This document shows positions 9,779 through 18,893 of a DNA stretch of 64,000 bases, piece after piece (within the stretch, counting starts at the first letter, position 1; each line of letters opens with the position of its first letter). The translations under genes and the position numbers were made by a program. The notes beneath the pieces are model-generated. The model saw nothing but the letters and a program-made list of their open reading frames with translations. It had not been told where the DNA came from and did no database searches. The stretch is taken from assembly GCF_011764425.1 (NCBI RefSeq), contig NZ_BLPF01000003.1, positions 248,001-312,000 on the forward strand, written 5' to 3'. The stretch comes from Phytohabitans houttuyneae (GTDB lineage Bacteria; Actinomycetota; Actinomycetes; Mycobacteriales; Micromonosporaceae).

Positions 9779-11860
9779 CTACCGACGCCCCGGGCGGAGG
9801 CGGCGCAGCGGGGCCGGCGCCCACCAGTTCGCGTCGCCGGCCAGGCGCATGAACGCCGGCACGAGCAGGCCACGGATCACCGTCGCGTCCATCAGGACGG
9901 CCAGCGCCAGCCCGATCCCCATCAGCTTGAGGAAGCTCATCCCGCTCGCGCCGAACGCCGCGAACGAGACCGCCAGCAGCAGGGCGGCCGCCGTGATCAG
10001 ACCGCCGGTACGGCCGAGACCGGTCGCGATGGCGCGCTCGTTGTCGCCGGTGCGGTCGTACTCCTCCTTGATCCGCGACAGCAGGAAGACCTCGTAGTCC
10101 ATCGACAGCCCGAACGCCACGCAGAACATGAGGATCGGCATCGTCACGTCCAGCTGTCCGGTCGCCGTGAAGCCCAGCAGCCCGGACAGGTGACCGTCCT
10201 GGAAGATCCACACCATCGCGCCGAACGTCGCGGTGAGGGACAGCAGGTTCAGCAGGATCGCCTTGACCGGCACGAGCACGCTGCCGAACGCCGCGAACAG
10301 CAGTACCGCCGTCGCGAGCGCGATGATCGCCAGCGCCAGGGGCAGCCGCCCCGCGATGGCCGCCTTGGCGTCGACGAGTTCGGCCGCGTCGCCGCCGACC
10401 GCGTACCCGAACGGCGCGTCCAGCGCGCGGAGGTCCCGGACCAGCCGCTCACCGGCCGGCGAGCGCGGCGCCACGGACGGCACCACGCGCAGCCACGAGC
10501 CGGCCGCCGCCTGCCGCACCGACACCTCGGCGACGCCGCCGACCTCGCGCACCCGCGCGGCGAACCTCGCCACCGCCGCGCCGTCGTGCACCCCCGGCAG
10601 CACGACCGCGAACTCGCCGGCCTGGTTGCCGGAAAACCCGCTGTCCAGCGACTCGGCGACCTGGCGGGCCTCGCTCGACGGCGGCAGTGACCGGTAGGAC
10701 GGCAGCCCCGGATCCACCCGCAGGAACGGGCTGCCCAGCGCGAGCAGCACGAGGACCACACCGGCCGCGACCGGCAGGGGGCGCCGCATGACCGCGCGGG
10801 CCAGCCGCTCCCAGCGCCCCGCCGACCCACCGGCGGCGGCACGGCGGGCGGTGACCCGATGGCCGATCACGGCCAGCAGCGCCGGGAGAGTGAGCAGCGA
10901 GGCGGCCGCGGCCGCGAGCACCACGGCGGCGCCGGCGTACGCGAACGACCGCAGGAACGACAGCGGGAAGACCAGCAGCGCGGACAGCGACACCGCCACG
11001 GTCAGCGCGGAGAACGCCACCGACCGCCCGGCCGTCGCCACGGTCCGCACGACGGCCGCGCCGGTGTCCCGCCCGTTCGCCAGCTCCTCGCGGAAGCGGG
11101 TCAGCATGAACAGCGAGTAGTCGATCGCCAGGCCGAAGCCGAGCCCGGTCATCAGGTTGATCGAGTAGACGGAGACGTCGGTCAGCCGGGCGACGCCGGC
11201 GAGGGCCAGCAGTGCCCCGGCGACCGCGACCGCCGCCACGACCAGGGGCAGCGCCGCCGCGACGAGGCCGCGGAAGACGAGCAGCAGCAGGAGCAGCGTG
11301 AGCGGGACGGCGATCGCCTCGGCCCGGATCAGGTCCCGCTCCAGCTGCTCGCCGATCGCGGTGTCGATGGCGTGCGCCCCGCCCACCCGCACGGTCAGCG
11401 GCCCGCGGGCGCCGGCGTAGGTGCCGGCTATCCGGGCTGCCTCGTCGTCCGGCTGCCCGGCCCCCGCACCACCGGACACGTCGACGACGAGGAGAGCGGA
11501 CCTGCCGTCGCTCGCGCGCAGGGCCGGTTGGCCGCCGCCCGTCCAGTAGGAGACCGCGCTCGCGACGCCGGGCTCGGCTGCCACGGCGGCGGTCAGGTCC
11601 CGCCCGGCGGCGGCCGCGACCGGGTCGTCGACGCCGGCGCCGGCCTCGACAAGCAGTACCAGTTCGGGCGCGGGCTGCCCGGCGGCGGTGACGAAGGCGG
11701 CCGCGCGGGCCGACTCGGCGTCCGGGTCGGTGAGGCCGCCGTCGCCGAGCCGGGCGAACAGGCCGGAGCCCGCCCCACCGGCGCCGAGGACGAACAGGAC
11801 GGTCAGCGCGAGCACGAGGCGGCGCCGCCGGACGGTGAGGTGACCGATCGTCGCGAACAT
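9779..11860 (-). CDS. MMPL/RND-family transporter
   Basis: A 693-aa inner-membrane protein with the duplicated MMPL layout: one N-terminal helix, a periplasmic domain, five helices, then a second periplasmic domain and more helices. Characteristic segments are GLGFGLAIDYSLFMLTRFREE (first half, about residues 235-255; quoted only as landmark) and the matching FGLSMDYEVFLLSRIKEE in the second half. These carry the Asp-Tyr pair used for proton coupling in MmpL3-type flippases. It likely exports a lipid or hydrophobic compound. It diverges from a histidine kinase/response regulator pair across a region with two palindromes, which suggests control by that pair. Confidence 0.9.
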   Translation of the reverse strand: MFATIGHLTVRRRRLVLALTVLFVLGAGGAGSGLFARLGDGGLTDPDAESARAAAFVTAAGQPAPELVLLVEAGAGVDDPVAAAAGRDLTAAVAAEPGVASAVSYWTGGGQPALRASDGRSALLVVDVSGGAGAGQPDDEAARIAGTYAGARGPLTVRVGGAHAIDTAIGEQLERDLIRAEAIAVPLTLLLLLLVFRGLVAAALPLVVAAVAVAGALLALAGVARLTDVSVYSINLMTGLGFGLAIDYSLFMLTRFREELANGRDTGAAVVRTVATAGRSVAFSALTVAVSLSALLVFPLSFLRSFAYAGAAVVLAAAAASLLTLPALLAVIGHRVTARRAAAGGSAGRWERLARAVMRRPLPVAAGVVLVLLALGSPFLRVDPGLPSYRSLPPSSEARQVAESLDSGFSGNQAGEFAVVLPGVHDGAAVARFAARVREVGGVAEVSVRQAAAGSWLRVVPSVAPRSPAGERLVRDLRALDAPFGYAVGGDAAELVDAKAAIAGRLPLALAIIALATAVLLFAAFGSVLVPVKAILLNLLSLTATFGAMVWIFQDGHLSGLLGFTATGQLDVTMPILMFCVAFGLSMDYEVFLLSRIKEEYDRTGDNERAIATGLGRTGGLITAAALLLAVSFAAFGASGMSFLKLMGIGLALAVLMDATVIRGLLVPAFMRLAGDANWWAPAPLRRLRPGRR

Positions 11861-11926
11861 GCACTGAATCTGCGTGCCGCACCCCACCGGCCACATCGGA
11901 CCGCGGCCGGTCGTGTGGCGTACCGG

Positions 11927-11955
11927 GGGTCGGGACCGACCCGTACCACGGTACG
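11927..11955. promoter_or_regulatory. Two adjacent palindromes, candidate response-regulator operator
   Basis: GGGTCGG-GA-CCGACCC (11927-11942) abuts CGTACC-AC-GGTACG (11942-11955). Both are perfect dyads. They lie in the 131-bp region between the divergent MMPL gene and the two-component kinase, where a LuxR-type response regulator would be expected to bind. Confidence 0.5.
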
Positions 11956-11991
11956 GGGCGGGGCGGCGCCGCCCGGCGGTACCCTGCGGTC

Positions 11992-13155
11992 GTGGACCGG
12001 ACGGGGCTGCGGTCGTGGGGCGGCGCGTTCACCACCGGCCTTGCCTTCCCGGTCGCGGCGCTCGCCGCGGCCCTGCTGGTCTTCGCGACCACGGGCGTCT
12101 CGGCCGGCCTGGTGGGCGCGCTGGTCGTCGCGCTCGTCCCGTGGGCGCTGCTGGCCGGCCAGGTGCGGGTCGGGCCGTGGGTAATGGTGGTGGCCGGCAT
12201 CGGCATGCCCGCGCTCGCCAGCGTCGGGTACAAGGCGGCCGGCGCGATCTTCCTGGCGCTGCTCGCGGTGGCCTGGATCGCCGCGATGGGGCAGTCGGCG
12301 GCCGCGGAGGCGGTCGCGCTCGGCGGTGCGGTGCTGATCCCCGTCGCGTACGTGACCCGGCACGGGCAATGGCGGGAGGACTACCCGGCCGCGGTCTTCT
12401 TCGGCACCGGCGCGCTGCTGACCTGGCTGGTCGGGCGGATCCTGCGCCGCGAGCGGCTGCTCGTCGCCGCGCTCACCGAGGCGCAGGGCCGCCTCGACGC
12501 CGCCGCGGCCGCCGCCGAGCGCCGCCGGATCGCGCTGGACGTGCACGACGCCGTCGGGCACGGGCTCAGCGTGGTGCTCCTCAACGTGGTCGGCGCTCGG
12601 CAGGTCATCGACCGTGACCCGCCGGCCGCCGCGGAGGCGCTGGAGCGGGCCGAGCGGGTGGGGCGGGAGAGCCTGGAGTCGGTGCGCGGCATCGTGGGCC
12701 TGCTGCGCGAGCCGGGCGGCGGCGAGCGGACCGCCGCCCAGCCGCCACCACCGGTCGCTGCCGACATCGCGGGCCTGCTGGAGACGGTCGCGGCGTCCGG
12801 CATGGCGGTACGCGCCGACCTCGCCGACGAGCTGTCGACAGTGGACACCTACACCGGGCTCGCCGCGTTCCGGGTCGTACAGGAAGCGCTATCCAATGTG
12901 GAGCATCACGCGCCGGGCGCGGAGACGCTGGTGCGCGTCGGCCGGGACGGCGACCGCCTGGTGATCCTCGTGCGCAACGGCGCCGCCCGCCGGGCCGCCC
13001 CGTCCGGCCGTGGCGGCGGCACCGGCCTGCACGGGATGCGCCAGCGCGTGGCGGGCCTGGGCGGCACCGTGACGGCCGGCCCGGACGGCGACGGCTGGCG
13101 GGTGGAGGCGACCCTGCCCCTGCGCCGGGCGGCGGCCGCGGAGGTGGACGGGTGA
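11992..13155 (+). CDS. DesK/NarL-class sensor histidine kinase
   Basis: A 387-aa kinase starting at GTG. The first 160 residues form several membrane helices. The HisKA_3 dimerisation box reads RRRIALDVHDAVGHGLS with the phosphorylated His at residue 185, and a HATPase_c domain follows (VVQEALSNVEHHAPGA N-box, GTGLHGMRQRV G-box). It has no extracellular sensor domain, so it probably senses membrane state. The stop overlaps the response-regulator start by 4 nt. Divergent placement from the MMPL exporter suggests regulation of envelope export. Confidence 0.92.
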   Translation: MDRTGLRSWGGAFTTGLAFPVAALAAALLVFATTGVSAGLVGALVVALVPWALLAGQVRVGPWVMVVAGIGMPALASVGYKAAGAIFLALLAVAWIAAMGQSAAAEAVALGGAVLIPVAYVTRHGQWREDYPAAVFFGTGALLTWLVGRILRRERLLVAALTEAQGRLDAAAAAAERRRIALDVHDAVGHGLSVVLLNVVGARQVIDRDPPAAAEALERAERVGRESLESVRGIVGLLREPGGGERTAAQPPPPVAADIAGLLETVAASGMAVRADLADELSTVDTYTGLAAFRVVQEALSNVEHHAPGAETLVRVGRDGDRLVILVRNGAARRAAPSGRGGGTGLHGMRQRVAGLGGTVTAGPDGDGWRVEATLPLRRAAAAEVDG

Positions 13156-13790
13156 TCCGCGTCCTGCTCGTGGACGACCAGGAGCTGGTGCGCGCCGGCC
13201 TCCGCCTGATCCTCGCGCCGCACGACGACCTAGCCATCGCCGGCGAGGCGGGCGACGGGCGGGCCGGCCTCGCCGCCGCCCGCGCACTGCGGCCCGACGT
13301 CGTGCTCATGGACATCCGCATGCCGGTCCTCGACGGCGTCGAGGCCACCCGCCAGCTGCGGCGCGAGCCCGCACCGCCGCCGGTGCTCGCGCTCACCACG
13401 TTTCAGGACGACGAGGTGCTGTGGGGCGCGATCGAGGCGGGTGCCGCCGGTTTCGTGCTCAAGGACGCGCCCGCCGCCGACCTGGTCGGCGCCATCCGGG
13501 TCACCGCGCGGGGCGGCTCGTGGCTGGACCCGCGCGTGGCCGACCGGGTCCTGGACACCGTCCGCCGCCGGGCCACCGGACCCCGCCCGTCACTGGACTC
13601 GCTCACCGGCCGGGAGCGGGAGGTGCTCCGCCTGATCGCCTCGGGCGCCAACAACGCCGAGGTCGCCGCCGCCCTCCACCTGAGTGAACGGACAGTCAAG
13701 GGGCACGTGTCCGCGATCTTCCTCAAGCTCGGCGCGCGCGACCGGACGGCGGCGATCATCCACGCGTACGACGCGGGGTTGGTGCCATGA
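13152..13790 (+). CDS. NarL/LuxR-family response regulator
   Basis: A 212-aa two-domain regulator. The receiver domain has the DD pair near residue 8, the phospho-acceptor Asp54 in VLMDIRMPVLDG, the conserved Thr in LALTTF and the Lys in VLKDAPA. The C-terminal LuxR helix-turn-helix starts at SLTGREREVLRLIASGANN. It overlaps the kinase gene (GTGA), so the two form a coupled pair. Confidence 0.93.
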   Translation: MIRVLLVDDQELVRAGLRLILAPHDDLAIAGEAGDGRAGLAAARALRPDVVLMDIRMPVLDGVEATRQLRREPAPPPVLALTTFQDDEVLWGAIEAGAAGFVLKDAPAADLVGAIRVTARGGSWLDPRVADRVLDTVRRRATGPRPSLDSLTGREREVLRLIASGANNAEVAAALHLSERTVKGHVSAIFLKLGARDRTAAIIHAYDAGLVP

Positions 13791-13797
13791 TCGGACG

Positions 13798-14817
13798 GTG
13801 CGGGCGTTCATCCTGACCGGGCCGGGCGAGTACACGGTGGACGAGGTGCCATCCCCGGAACCGGCGCCGGGCGAGGTGGTCGTCGACGTCGAGCGGGTCG
13901 GCGTGTGCGGTACCGACGTCGAGTTCTTCACCGGCGAGATGGCGTACCTGCGCCAGGGCCACGCCGCGTACCCGATGCGCCTCGGCCACGAGTGGGCCGG
14001 CACCGTCCGCGCGACCGGCGCGGGTGTCGACGCCGGCTGGCTCGGCCGCCGGGTCACCGGCGACACGATGCTCGGCGACGGCACCTGCCACCGCTGCCGC
14101 CGCGGCCGCCAGCACCTGTGCGCGGCACGGCAGGAGGTCGGCATCCGGGGCGGCCGGGCCGGCGCGCTGGCCGAGCGGCTCGCGGTACCGGCCGCCTCGC
14201 TGCGCGCCCTGCCGGACGGCGTGGACGCCGAGCTCGGCGCGCTGGTCGAGCCGGGCGGCAACGCGCTGCGGGTCGCGCAGGCCGCCGCCGTCGGGCCGGG
14301 GGAGCGGGCGCTGGTGCTCGGCCCCGGCACGATCGGCTCGCTGGCGGCGCTGTTCCTGCGGGCGGCCGGCGCCGAGGTGCACCTGCTCGGACCGTCCGAG
14401 GAGGCGCTCGGGTTCGTCCGCGGGCTCGGCTTCGACCGCGCCTGGACCGAGGCGACCCTGCCCGACCTGCCGTTCGACGCCGTGGTCGACGCCACCAACG
14501 CGGTGCGGCTGCCCGCGCTCGCCCTCGACCTCGTCGAGCCGGGCGGCCGGCTGGCGTACATCGGGCTGGCCGGCGAGCCCAGCCACGTCGACACCCGCAC
14601 GCTGGTGCTCAAGGACGTCACCGCGGTCGGCGTCCTGTCCGCCTCGCCGGCGCTGGACGCCACGATCGCCGCGTACGCGAGCGGCGCCGTCGACCCCCGG
14701 CCGCTCGTCGCGGCGACCGTCGGGCTCGACGAGGTGGGCCCGGTCCTGTCCGGGAAGCGCCCGCGCGGCGCCGGTGCCGGGCCCAAGGTCCACGTCGACC
14801 CGCGCCTGGGTGAATGA
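13798..14817 (+). CDS. Zinc-dependent alcohol dehydrogenase (MDR superfamily)
   Basis: A 339-aa medium-chain dehydrogenase. GVCGTDVEFF supplies the first catalytic-zinc Cys and RLGHEWAG the GHE signature. The Rossmann motif is VLGPGTIGSLAA. The structural-zinc lobe is incomplete: TCHRCRRGRQHLC has three cysteines, with Asp at the usual first position. Similar enzymes oxidise sugar alcohols, threonine or other secondary alcohols with NAD(P); the substrate is not evident. GTG 13798 lies 7 bp after the response regulator, so it may be the last gene of that operon. Confidence 0.85.
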   Translation: MRAFILTGPGEYTVDEVPSPEPAPGEVVVDVERVGVCGTDVEFFTGEMAYLRQGHAAYPMRLGHEWAGTVRATGAGVDAGWLGRRVTGDTMLGDGTCHRCRRGRQHLCAARQEVGIRGGRAGALAERLAVPAASLRALPDGVDAELGALVEPGGNALRVAQAAAVGPGERALVLGPGTIGSLAALFLRAAGAEVHLLGPSEEALGFVRGLGFDRAWTEATLPDLPFDAVVDATNAVRLPALALDLVEPGGRLAYIGLAGEPSHVDTRTLVLKDVTAVGVLSASPALDATIAAYASGAVDPRPLVAATVGLDEVGPVLSGKRPRGAGAGPKVHVDPRLGE

Positions 14818-14956
14818 AATCACTCATCTTCAATAACCATTGGGCGTAATGTGCCGTCGCAAATTGGACATGCAGTTGTGCGTCAATTCCCTTTGCATTT
14901 CTCATTGGTGCGGGGCCACGGAATTCAGGCGTGGCGGACAGGGGAGGAAATCGCAC

Positions 14957-16000
14957 ATGGCAAAGATGAAAGGCGCATTGGTCGCCGGGATCGTCGCGGC
15001 GGTCGCCGCGCTCACGGTGCTCGGCGGCGGGCCCGCCCAGGCCGGTCCGGACAAGGGCGACGAACCCGCCCGCCGCGCGGCGGCCGACGAGAGCCGCGCC
15101 CCGGACCGGCTGGCCGGCGGTGGCAAGGTGGTCACCCCGCTCGCCGCGACGAAGGCGCTGGCCGCGCTGCAGAACCGGATCGCGGGCTGGGTGGCCGACC
15201 ACGGCACGGCGTACAGCTTCGGCAGCTATCTCGATCCCCGGACCGGCCGGATCGTGCTGGACACCGACGCGCCGGCCGACGTCGTCTCGTCGCTGACCGG
15301 CCTGGCCGGCGCGGGTGCGGCGGAGCGGCAGGTGGCCGGGCAGGCGCTGGTGCGGCGGGCGGCCACCAAGGACGTGTTCCACCGCCGCGACGACTCGCCG
15401 CCCTTCTACGGCGGCGGCGGGCTCTACCAGGGCGGCGGCCTGTGCTCGTCCGGCTTCGCCGTGCAGAACTCCGCCGGTACACGGTTTGCGGTCACCGCCG
15501 GTCACTGCTACGCCAACGGCGCGACCGTCCTGACCGAGTCCGGGCGGTACACGTACGGCACGGTCTCCAACCGGCGGCTGCCCACCGTCACCGGGCACGC
15601 GCAGGACATGGAGCTGATCGGCGGCCAGTCGTACGCCGGTCGCGTCTTCACCGGCGGCGTGACCAGCAGCTCCAGCGTCCCGGTCGTCTCGGCCGGCGGT
15701 GCGGTGGTCGGGTTCACCAACTACTGCCACAGTGGACGGACCACCGGCGAGCAGTGCGGCCACACCGCGACAAGCACCACCGCCCAGGTCTGCACCGCCA
15801 CCGGCTGCAAGTCGCCGGTCATCGCCTACACCGGCGGCACGATCCAGCAGGGCGGTGACTCGGGCGGCTCGTTCTACGTCAAGGACGCCTCCGGCGCCTG
15901 GATCCGCGGCCACGTGATCGCGAGCAGCAGCACCACCGGGTACGTGACGCCGTGGACCGTGCTGGCCCCGGCGTACGGCGTGAGCATCGTGCTCGGCTGA
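14957..16000 (+). CDS. Secreted S1-family serine protease (alpha-lytic/streptogrisin-like)
   Basis: A 347-aa pre-pro-protease. A signal peptide ends near PAQAGP, and a propeptide of about 120 residues precedes the chymotrypsin-fold domain. The triad is visible: His183 in TAGHCY, Asp217 in HAQDMEL and Ser302 in GGDSGGSF. Cysteine pairs fit the disulfides of streptogrisin-type enzymes. ATG 14957 has GGGGAGG about 8 nt upstream. It probably acts outside the cell in protein breakdown. The gene is monocistronic, closed by a strong hairpin at 16015-16042. Confidence 0.92.
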   Translation: MAKMKGALVAGIVAAVAALTVLGGGPAQAGPDKGDEPARRAAADESRAPDRLAGGGKVVTPLAATKALAALQNRIAGWVADHGTAYSFGSYLDPRTGRIVLDTDAPADVVSSLTGLAGAGAAERQVAGQALVRRAATKDVFHRRDDSPPFYGGGGLYQGGGLCSSGFAVQNSAGTRFAVTAGHCYANGATVLTESGRYTYGTVSNRRLPTVTGHAQDMELIGGQSYAGRVFTGGVTSSSSVPVVSAGGAVVGFTNYCHSGRTTGEQCGHTATSTTAQVCTATGCKSPVIAYTGGTIQQGGDSGGSFYVKDASGAWIRGHVIASSSTTGYVTPWTVLAPAYGVSIVLG

Positions 16001-16014
16001 CACCTGGTTCGGGA

Positions 16015-16042
16015 GCCGGGGACCGCCGCGACGGTCCCCGGC
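16015..16042. terminator. Bidirectional terminator hairpin
   Basis: A perfect 11-bp stem (GCCGGGGACCG / CGGTCCCCGGC) with a 6-nt loop lies between the convergent protease and lipoprotein genes. There is no U tract, which is usual for actinomycete terminators. Confidence 0.75.
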
Positions 16043-16048
16043 CTGCCG

Positions 16049-16615
16049 CTATGTCAGCTCAATGGGCCACGGGCCGCCGTACGAGTCGGCGCGCGCACCG
16101 CCGTCGGGTATGAAACCCACCCGCGCGTACACCTGGTAGGTGCCCGGTGTGAGCGTCTCGCACGAGGTCAGGTCGGCGGTGCCGGGCATCTCGTGCGCCG
16201 CGCTGGGCTTGAGGTCGAGCAGGACGCCGGCCGAGTCCTGAACCCCCGGCACGGTGGCGATCCGCCCGTCCCGTACCAGAATGATCTCGGCGTTGCGGCC
16301 GACCACGCCGCGCACCGGGCGCGGGCTCTTGACCTCGACGGTGCCGGCGACCGTGCCGGCCGAGACCGCCGCGGTCGCCGGGAACCGGCCGGTCAGGTAG
16401 AGCCCACCGCCGGTCGGCGGCGTGAAGTCCGCGCCGCAGGTCAGGGCGAGCGAGCCGCTCGTGGCCGGCGGGGCGGCGGTCGGCGTCGGTCCGGGCGAAC
16501 TGTCCGGCGGCGGTGTGCCACCGCTGTCGCCGTCACCGCAGCCGGCGGCGGTCGCGACAATCGCGGCGAGCAGCACGGTCGCCGCGAGCCCGGCGTATTT
16601 TCGGCGATCTGCCAT
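16049..16615 (-). CDS. Putative lipoprotein
   Basis: A 188-aa exported protein with a lipobox ending ATAAGC, then a Gly/Asp/Pro/Thr-rich linker (GTPPPDSSPGPTPTAAPP). The rest is a small beta-rich domain containing three Cys residues. No enzyme motif was recognised. ATG 16615 fits GGGAGGA about 9 nt upstream; two further in-frame ATGs at 16621 and 16624 are too close to that site. Confidence 0.72.
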   Translation of the reverse strand: MADRRKYAGLAATVLLAAIVATAAGCGDGDSGGTPPPDSSPGPTPTAAPPATSGSLALTCGADFTPPTGGGLYLTGRFPATAAVSAGTVAGTVEVKSPRPVRGVVGRNAEIILVRDGRIATVPGVQDSAGVLLDLKPSAAHEMPGTADLTSCETLTPGTYQVYARVGFIPDGGARADSYGGPWPIELT

Positions 16616-16837
16616 GACCATCATTCCTCCCGGCGTATCGAGCGAGGCTACGTTATTGGACGCGGCCGCGCGGCACCGGTTCCGCTCGATCTCATTCAAT
16701 ACCTCGAAAAGGTCGGTGACAATTCTTCTCATTCGCAATGCCGAAAAACTCTCACCTCGTCTCACACGAAGGCGTGTTCGGAGGTTTGCCGCGCTCGCGG
16801 CGGGTACATTTCGGGTGCACATCGCAGCGCACGGGGG

Positions 16838-17299
16838 ATGGGAGAGGTCGTGGTGGTCGGGCGGCATCCGGAAGACCGCCTCGCCCGTGCTGTCGAGCCG
16901 CTGCTGGAGACCTCGTTCGCCGAGGGTGAGCTGCCCGCCGTCCGCCAACGGCTGGACACTGTCGCGCGCGCGTGCGGCCTCACGGTCGACGAGGCGTACG
17001 ACTGGGTGATCGCCGTCAACGAGCTGATGGCCAACGCGATCCGCCACGGCGGCGGGGCCGGCCTGCTGCGCGTCTGGCGCGACGGCGACCTGTTCTGCGA
17101 GGTCCGCGACCGGGGTGCCGGGTTCACCGCTGGGCCGTACCTGGCACCGCGGGCCCGCCCGGTGCCTTCGGCCGACGGCGGCATGGGCCTGTGGATTACG
17201 CAACGGATGACCGGCGAGATGACGATCGAGAGCGGGCCGTCCGGCACGGTCGTGCGCATCCGCACGCCGCTGCCGCGACCGGAGGAGCCGTTCGCCTGA
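16838..17299 (+). CDS. RsbW/SpoIIAB-like anti-sigma factor ATP-binding protein
   Basis: A 153-aa GHKL-fold protein. The N-box is VIAVNELMANAIRHGGG, followed by EVRDRGAGF (G1) and GGMGLWITQRM (G2). Stand-alone ATPases of this type bind sigma factors or phosphorylate anti-anti-sigma proteins, and streptomycete genomes carry dozens. No sigma or STAS partner is adjacent. A GTG at 16850 preceded by GGGAGAGG is an alternative start. The 222 bp upstream, back to the lipoprotein, is unusually A/T-rich and probably holds divergent promoters. Confidence 0.85.
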   Translation: MGEVVVVGRHPEDRLARAVEPLLETSFAEGELPAVRQRLDTVARACGLTVDEAYDWVIAVNELMANAIRHGGGAGLLRVWRDGDLFCEVRDRGAGFTAGPYLAPRARPVPSADGGMGLWITQRMTGEMTIESGPSGTVVRIRTPLPRPEEPFA

Positions 17300-17324
17300 C
17301 CTGGGCCCGCGAGGGTGCCATGGT

Positions 17325-18296
17325 GTGATCATGGGGGTCGGTTCGCTCCCGCTGCTGCGTCCGATGCTGGCCACGCTGGGGGAGCTGCCGGCCGGCGGCG
17401 GGTGGTCGTACGAGTTCAAGTGGGACGGTGTCCGCGCGATCGTCTACGTCGAGGGCGGCCAGGTGCGCGTGCTGTCCCGCAACGACCGCGACGTCGCCGC
17501 CAGCTACCCCGAGCTGGGCGTCCTGCCCGAGCGCCTGCCGGCCGGGCCGGTGGTCCTCGACGGCGAGATCGTCGCGCTGGACGAGTCGGGCGCGCCGAGT
17601 TTCGCGCGACTGCAGCAGCGCATGCACGTACGCGAGCCGGCGCCGGCACTGCTGCGGCGTGTGCCGATCAAGCTGTACGTGTTCGACCTGCTCCATCTGG
17701 GCCGGCGCTCGACGGTCAAGCAGCCGTACCAGCGGCGCCGCGAACTGCTCGACGGGCTGGGGCTGCAGGACGATCTGGTGCGCACGCCGCCGTACTGGGC
17801 CGGCGACAGCGGCACCGACCTGATGGCGGCCGCCGCAGACCAGGGCCTGGAAGGCGTGGTCGCCAAGCGGCTGGACTCGCCGTACCAGCCGGGCGCCCGC
17901 TCCCGCCTGTGGATCAAGACGCCGCGCAACGCGACCACCGAGGTCGTCGTCTGCGGCTGGACGCCGGGCTCGGGCCGCCGCTCGGGCGTCATCGGCGCGC
18001 TGCTGCTGGGCGCGTACGACGCCGACCGCCGCCTTGTCTACATCGGCAAGGTGGGCACCGGCTTCACCCACCGGATGCTCGTCGACCTCGGCGAGCGGCT
18101 GGACCGGTTGCGCCGCGACGACCCGCCGTTCGACGGCCCGGTGCCCCGACCCGACGCCCGCGACGCGACCTGGGTCGAGCCCGCGCTGGTCGGCGACGTC
18201 GCGTACCGCACGGTCAGCCCGGACGGCCGCCTGCGCCACCCGGCGTGGCGCGGCCTGCGCTCCGACAAGGAGCCCCATCAGGTGAACACGCCGTAG
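17325..18296 (+). CDS. ATP-dependent DNA ligase (LigC-like, stand-alone)
   Basis: A 323-aa ligase containing the adenylation and OB-fold domains only. The adenylated Lys32 is in YEFKWDGVRA (motif I), followed by VLDGEIV (motif III), EGVVAKRLDSPY (motif IV) and RLWIKTP (motif V). This matches the ligase part of LigD or the LigC group, thought to act in short-patch or alternative base-excision repair. No Ku, polymerase or nuclease domain is encoded beside it. The GTG start is favoured by GAGGG about 9 nt upstream; ATG 17331 is close by. Confidence 0.9.
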   Translation: MIMGVGSLPLLRPMLATLGELPAGGGWSYEFKWDGVRAIVYVEGGQVRVLSRNDRDVAASYPELGVLPERLPAGPVVLDGEIVALDESGAPSFARLQQRMHVREPAPALLRRVPIKLYVFDLLHLGRRSTVKQPYQRRRELLDGLGLQDDLVRTPPYWAGDSGTDLMAAAADQGLEGVVAKRLDSPYQPGARSRLWIKTPRNATTEVVVCGWTPGSGRRSGVIGALLLGAYDADRRLVYIGKVGTGFTHRMLVDLGERLDRLRRDDPPFDGPVPRPDARDATWVEPALVGDVAYRTVSPDGRLRHPAWRGLRSDKEPHQVNTP

Positions 18297-18314
18297 TGCC
18301 TACCATCTGACTCG

Positions 18315-18878
18315 ATGGGTATCGAGGAGCGCGAGCTGCACTACGCGCCCGACTCGCCCCTGCGCGCGTGGCGGCTGTTCCGGGTGCGCGCGTCCGGCGC
18401 GGGCCTGGTGCTCTCCTCGCCGATGTACCACGACCCCGGCCCGCCGCCCTGGCCGGCGGTCGGCAGCGTCGCCACCTGCTCCGAAGGCCACCCCGCGCCG
18501 GCGGCGGGCTGCCGCTGCGGCATCTACGCCGCGGTGCCGGGCACCCTCGACTCGCTTCCCGGGTACCTGCTCGACACCGCGCACGACGGCGACATGTGGG
18601 CGTACGCCGAGATCGCCTGCAGCGGCCGCGTCTTCGTCGACATGCGCGGCGTGCGTGCCGAGCGGGCCGAGATCGTGCGCATCGCCCTGCCCGACGCGCT
18701 CTGGCCGGACGAGGTCGCGCTCGACGCCGCCAAGCGGATGCTCCGCGAGCGCTACGGGGTGCCGGTCGGCGGCCTCGACAGCGTCCCGGAGTGGGTCACC
18801 GGCAACCAGCGCGACGCGGGCCGGCCACTCGACGAGACAAGCCTCGACCTCGACCTGCGCCGGCTCGACCTCGGCTGA
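18315..18878 (+). CDS. Conserved hypothetical protein
   Basis: A 187-aa soluble protein starting 18 bp after the ligase. It contains Cys-rich spacing CSEGHPAPAAGCRCGIYAA near the middle, which could be a metal site, and a Trp/Asp-rich core (DGDMWAYAEIACSGRVFVD). No family was recognised. Close, co-directional placement suggests cotranscription with the ligase gene. Confidence 0.65.
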   Translation: MGIEERELHYAPDSPLRAWRLFRVRASGAGLVLSSPMYHDPGPPPWPAVGSVATCSEGHPAPAAGCRCGIYAAVPGTLDSLPGYLLDTAHDGDMWAYAEIACSGRVFVDMRGVRAERAEIVRIALPDALWPDEVALDAAKRMLRERYGVPVGGLDSVPEWVTGNQRDAGRPLDETSLDLDLRRLDLG

Positions 18879-18893
18879 GGTGGCGCGTCCGGT

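Noticed and set aside
17325-18296. Possible non-homologous end-joining locus around the DNA ligase
   Set aside because: No Ku gene and no LigD polymerase or nuclease domain is encoded in the neighbourhood; a stand-alone LigC-type ligase fits better.
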